Source: Pedobacter hartonius
GTDB taxonomy: Bacteria > Bacteroidota > Bacteroidia > Sphingobacteriales > Sphingobacteriaceae
Length of the DNA stretch: 64,000 nucleotides
Reading direction: 5' to 3'
NCBI RefSeq assembly: GCF_900107535.1
Contig: NZ_FNRA01000006.1
Location: 210,118-274,117, forward strand
How positions within the stretch are numbered: position 1 is the stretch's first letter; each line of letters starts with the position of its first letter. This document shows, one piece after another, positions 63,161 to 64,000 of this stretch. The notes beneath the pieces were generated by a model. The model made no database searches, had not been told where the DNA came from, and saw only the letters and a list, made by a program, of their open reading frames with translations. A program made the translations under genes and the position numbers.

Positions 63161-63366
63161 GTTGGGGTTAATGCGGATCAGGATAAATGACGGGCGTCAT
63201 TATGCGGGATTTTTTTCTATTTCTTTGAAATGATTGAACTTATCGTACTGTTTTTTGGAATTTATAGCAGATTTGTAATTTCATATAGATTATTTTATTA
63301 TCTATATGATTAAATATTTCTTGTTTTGATTGGTGCTGTTGCTTATGTTTGTGATGTGGTAGTTGT
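63161..63366. other. Non-coding AT-rich segment before the ORF6N remnant
   Basis: About 200 bp upstream of queD and of the ORF6N remnant. It is AT-rich (63240-63350), with no open frame of note. It may hold the queD promoter; no TAnnTTTG could be placed. Confidence 0.4.
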
Positions 63367-63615
63367 GTTGATACCAAAGTACTGAAACAGGCAGTTCGGC
63401 GTAATATCGCCCGGTTCCCTGAAGATTTTATGTTTGAAATGAATAGTGAGGAACTTGATAATTTGAGGTCACAATTTGTGACCTCTAACGAAGGGCGCGG
63501 AGGAACCCGCTATATGGCGTTCTGTTTTACTGAGCAGGGCGTGACAACTATCCTATACCAGAATAAGTTTACAAGAGATCTGTGTCTTATTCTGTCTAGT
63601 CATATGATTTTGTAG
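63367..63615 (+). pseudogene. ORF6N-domain protein remnant
   Basis: The frame reads 'VDTKVLKQAVRRNIARFPED', then 'MFEMNSEELDNLRSQFV' and 'GTRYMAFCFTEQGV', which is the core of the ORF6N domain found in phage- or mobile-element-linked proteins. The 5' part is missing (a stop lies at 63352-63354), and the 3' part loses similarity after 'FTEQGVT' and stops at 63613. It is therefore a truncated remnant, not a functional gene. ORF6N genes often belong to mobile or prophage regions. A further 33-codon open stretch (63603-63701) in another frame is of unknown origin. Confidence 0.65.
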
Positions 63616-63697
63616 AGTTGAAGAAGCGTCCGGATATACATTTCTTCTTACCGCATTATTCGTTGAAAGATATTGCCGCTAGCGCTATGATTGACCG

Positions 63698-63755
63698 ATA
63701 ACTGCGTTGCGACTGCGCTATTTGTGGCGGAAAAGCGCAGTCGCAACGCAGTTAT
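63698..63755. repeat. Perfect 22-bp inverted repeat with 14-nt loop
   Basis: Arms 63698-63719 and 63734-63755 are perfect reverse complements (left arm starts ATAACTGCGTTGCGACTGCG). Octamer AGCGCTAT occurs as a direct repeat on both sides (63681-63688 and 63776-63783). No T-run follows. It has no sequence similarity to the hairpins at 37.1-37.5 kb. It could be a terminator-like or MITE/REP-like relic next to the ORF6N remnant. Confidence 0.8.
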
Positions 63756-63777
63756 AGCCTATTTATAGTGTTCGGAG

Positions 63778-63798
63778 CGCTATCTAAGCTAAATAGCG
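63778..63798. repeat. Short inverted repeat
   Basis: CGCTAT (63778-63783) and ATAGCG (63793-63798) form a 6-bp stem with a 9-nt loop just behind the 22-bp hairpin. Function unknown; may be part of the same decayed element. Confidence 0.3.
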
Positions 63799-63882
63799 TG
63801 CTGATCTTTTTGATCTCCCTGAAGTTTTTCTACTTGGAAACCATTGTGTTAGGGTTGGTATACAAATGAATTGCCAGGAATG

Positions 63883-63913
63883 TTTGGAGGGATAGGAATT
63901 TTTCCTACTTTTG
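63883..63913 (+). promoter_or_regulatory. Strong promoter, probably of an rRNA operon beyond the window
   Basis: TTTG (63883-63886), 19 bp, TACTTTTG (63906-63913): an ideal Bacteroidota promoter. The downstream DNA (63914-64000) has no open frame but holds a purine-rich leader with GTTAGTTTTTTGAAAG (63955-63970), which resembles a boxA-like antitermination leader ahead of 16S rRNA. The 16S gene itself is not in the window. Confidence 0.6.
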
Positions 63914-64000
63914 CATCCCGCTTCGGAGGAAGGGAAAGATGAGAAGGATAAAGGAGTTAGTTTTTTGAAAGGCGTGTAAAGAAGGAATCGTTGTTAAGGT

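Noticed and set aside
63603..63701. 33-codon stretch after the ORF6N remnant (YDFVELKKRPDIHFF...)
   Set aside because: It has no start codon, does not match the expected ORF6N continuation, and ends in the hairpin arm; it may be a fragment but cannot be named.

Overview
The window looks like a stretch of chromosome from a Bacteroidota bacterium, most probably Sphingobacteriaceae (Pedobacter-like). Reasons: two SusC/SusD polysaccharide utilization loci (PULs), an ECF sigma/FecR pair next to a SusC with an STN domain, a DUF1735 lipoprotein, GH92, GH144 and GH20 glycosidases, a DUF1599 protein beside diadenylate cyclase, and promoters of the Bacteroidota type (TTTG, about 19 bp, TAnnTTTG) instead of -35/-10 boxes. 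Gene density is high and most genes are on the minus strand. No tRNA gene, CRISPR array or intact transposase was seen.

Layout. 1-6.8 kb: end of a thioredoxin-reductase-like gene, a GAF protein that stops after the histidine phosphotransfer helix, the recJ-lptB-GH3 operon, a metallo-beta-lactamase-fold hydrolase and a stand-alone receiver. 6.9-23.7 kb is mainly housekeeping: gcvP, pdxJ, ahcY, a bacilliredoxin, cdaA-folP, a duplicated DUF1599 protein, a DoxX/thioredoxin-like membrane protein, an orphan oligopeptide-type permease, aroK, a thioesterase, truA with a GH20 hexosaminidase, dacB and asd. The asd leader carries a perfect hairpin. 23.9-35.3 kb is a minus-strand sugar cluster that fits oxidation of a glycoside to a 3-keto sugar: a GMC dehydrogenase with its small subunit, a cytochrome c, two Gfo/Idh/MocA oxidoreductases, a DUF1080 protein, four TIM-barrel isomerase/epimerase proteins and an MFS transporter. 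Several members carry export signals and others do not, so the pathway appears split between periplasm and cytoplasm.

35.4-37.1 kb holds an SDR-type L-threonine dehydrogenase and a YebC-family regulator. The non-coding gap 37.12-37.51 kb contains an unusual composite of two large, oppositely oriented hairpins with a shared 32-nt loop and covarying stems, with two smaller covarying hairpins between them. 37.5-50.7 kb is PUL 1: a propeller-sensor regulator, SusC, SusD, a terminator, GH144, GH43 with discoidin, and GH3. It is best explained as a beta-1,2-glucan system. 50.8-60.6 kb is PUL 2: ECF sigma, FecR, STN-SusC, SusD, DUF1735 and a GH92 alpha-mannosidase. 60.7-63.2 kb holds trhO, a heme A synthase-like gene and a QueD-like gene. 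The last 0.8 kb is decayed DNA (ORF6N remnant, 22-bp perfect hairpin) and then a strong promoter with a leader resembling the start of an rRNA operon that would lie beyond the window.

Starts were moved from the longest open frame where an upstream extension was implausible (gcvP, cdaA, the Gfo/Idh gene at 30.7 kb, the threonine dehydrogenase, bglX, GH92, queD). Four genes appear to start with TTG.
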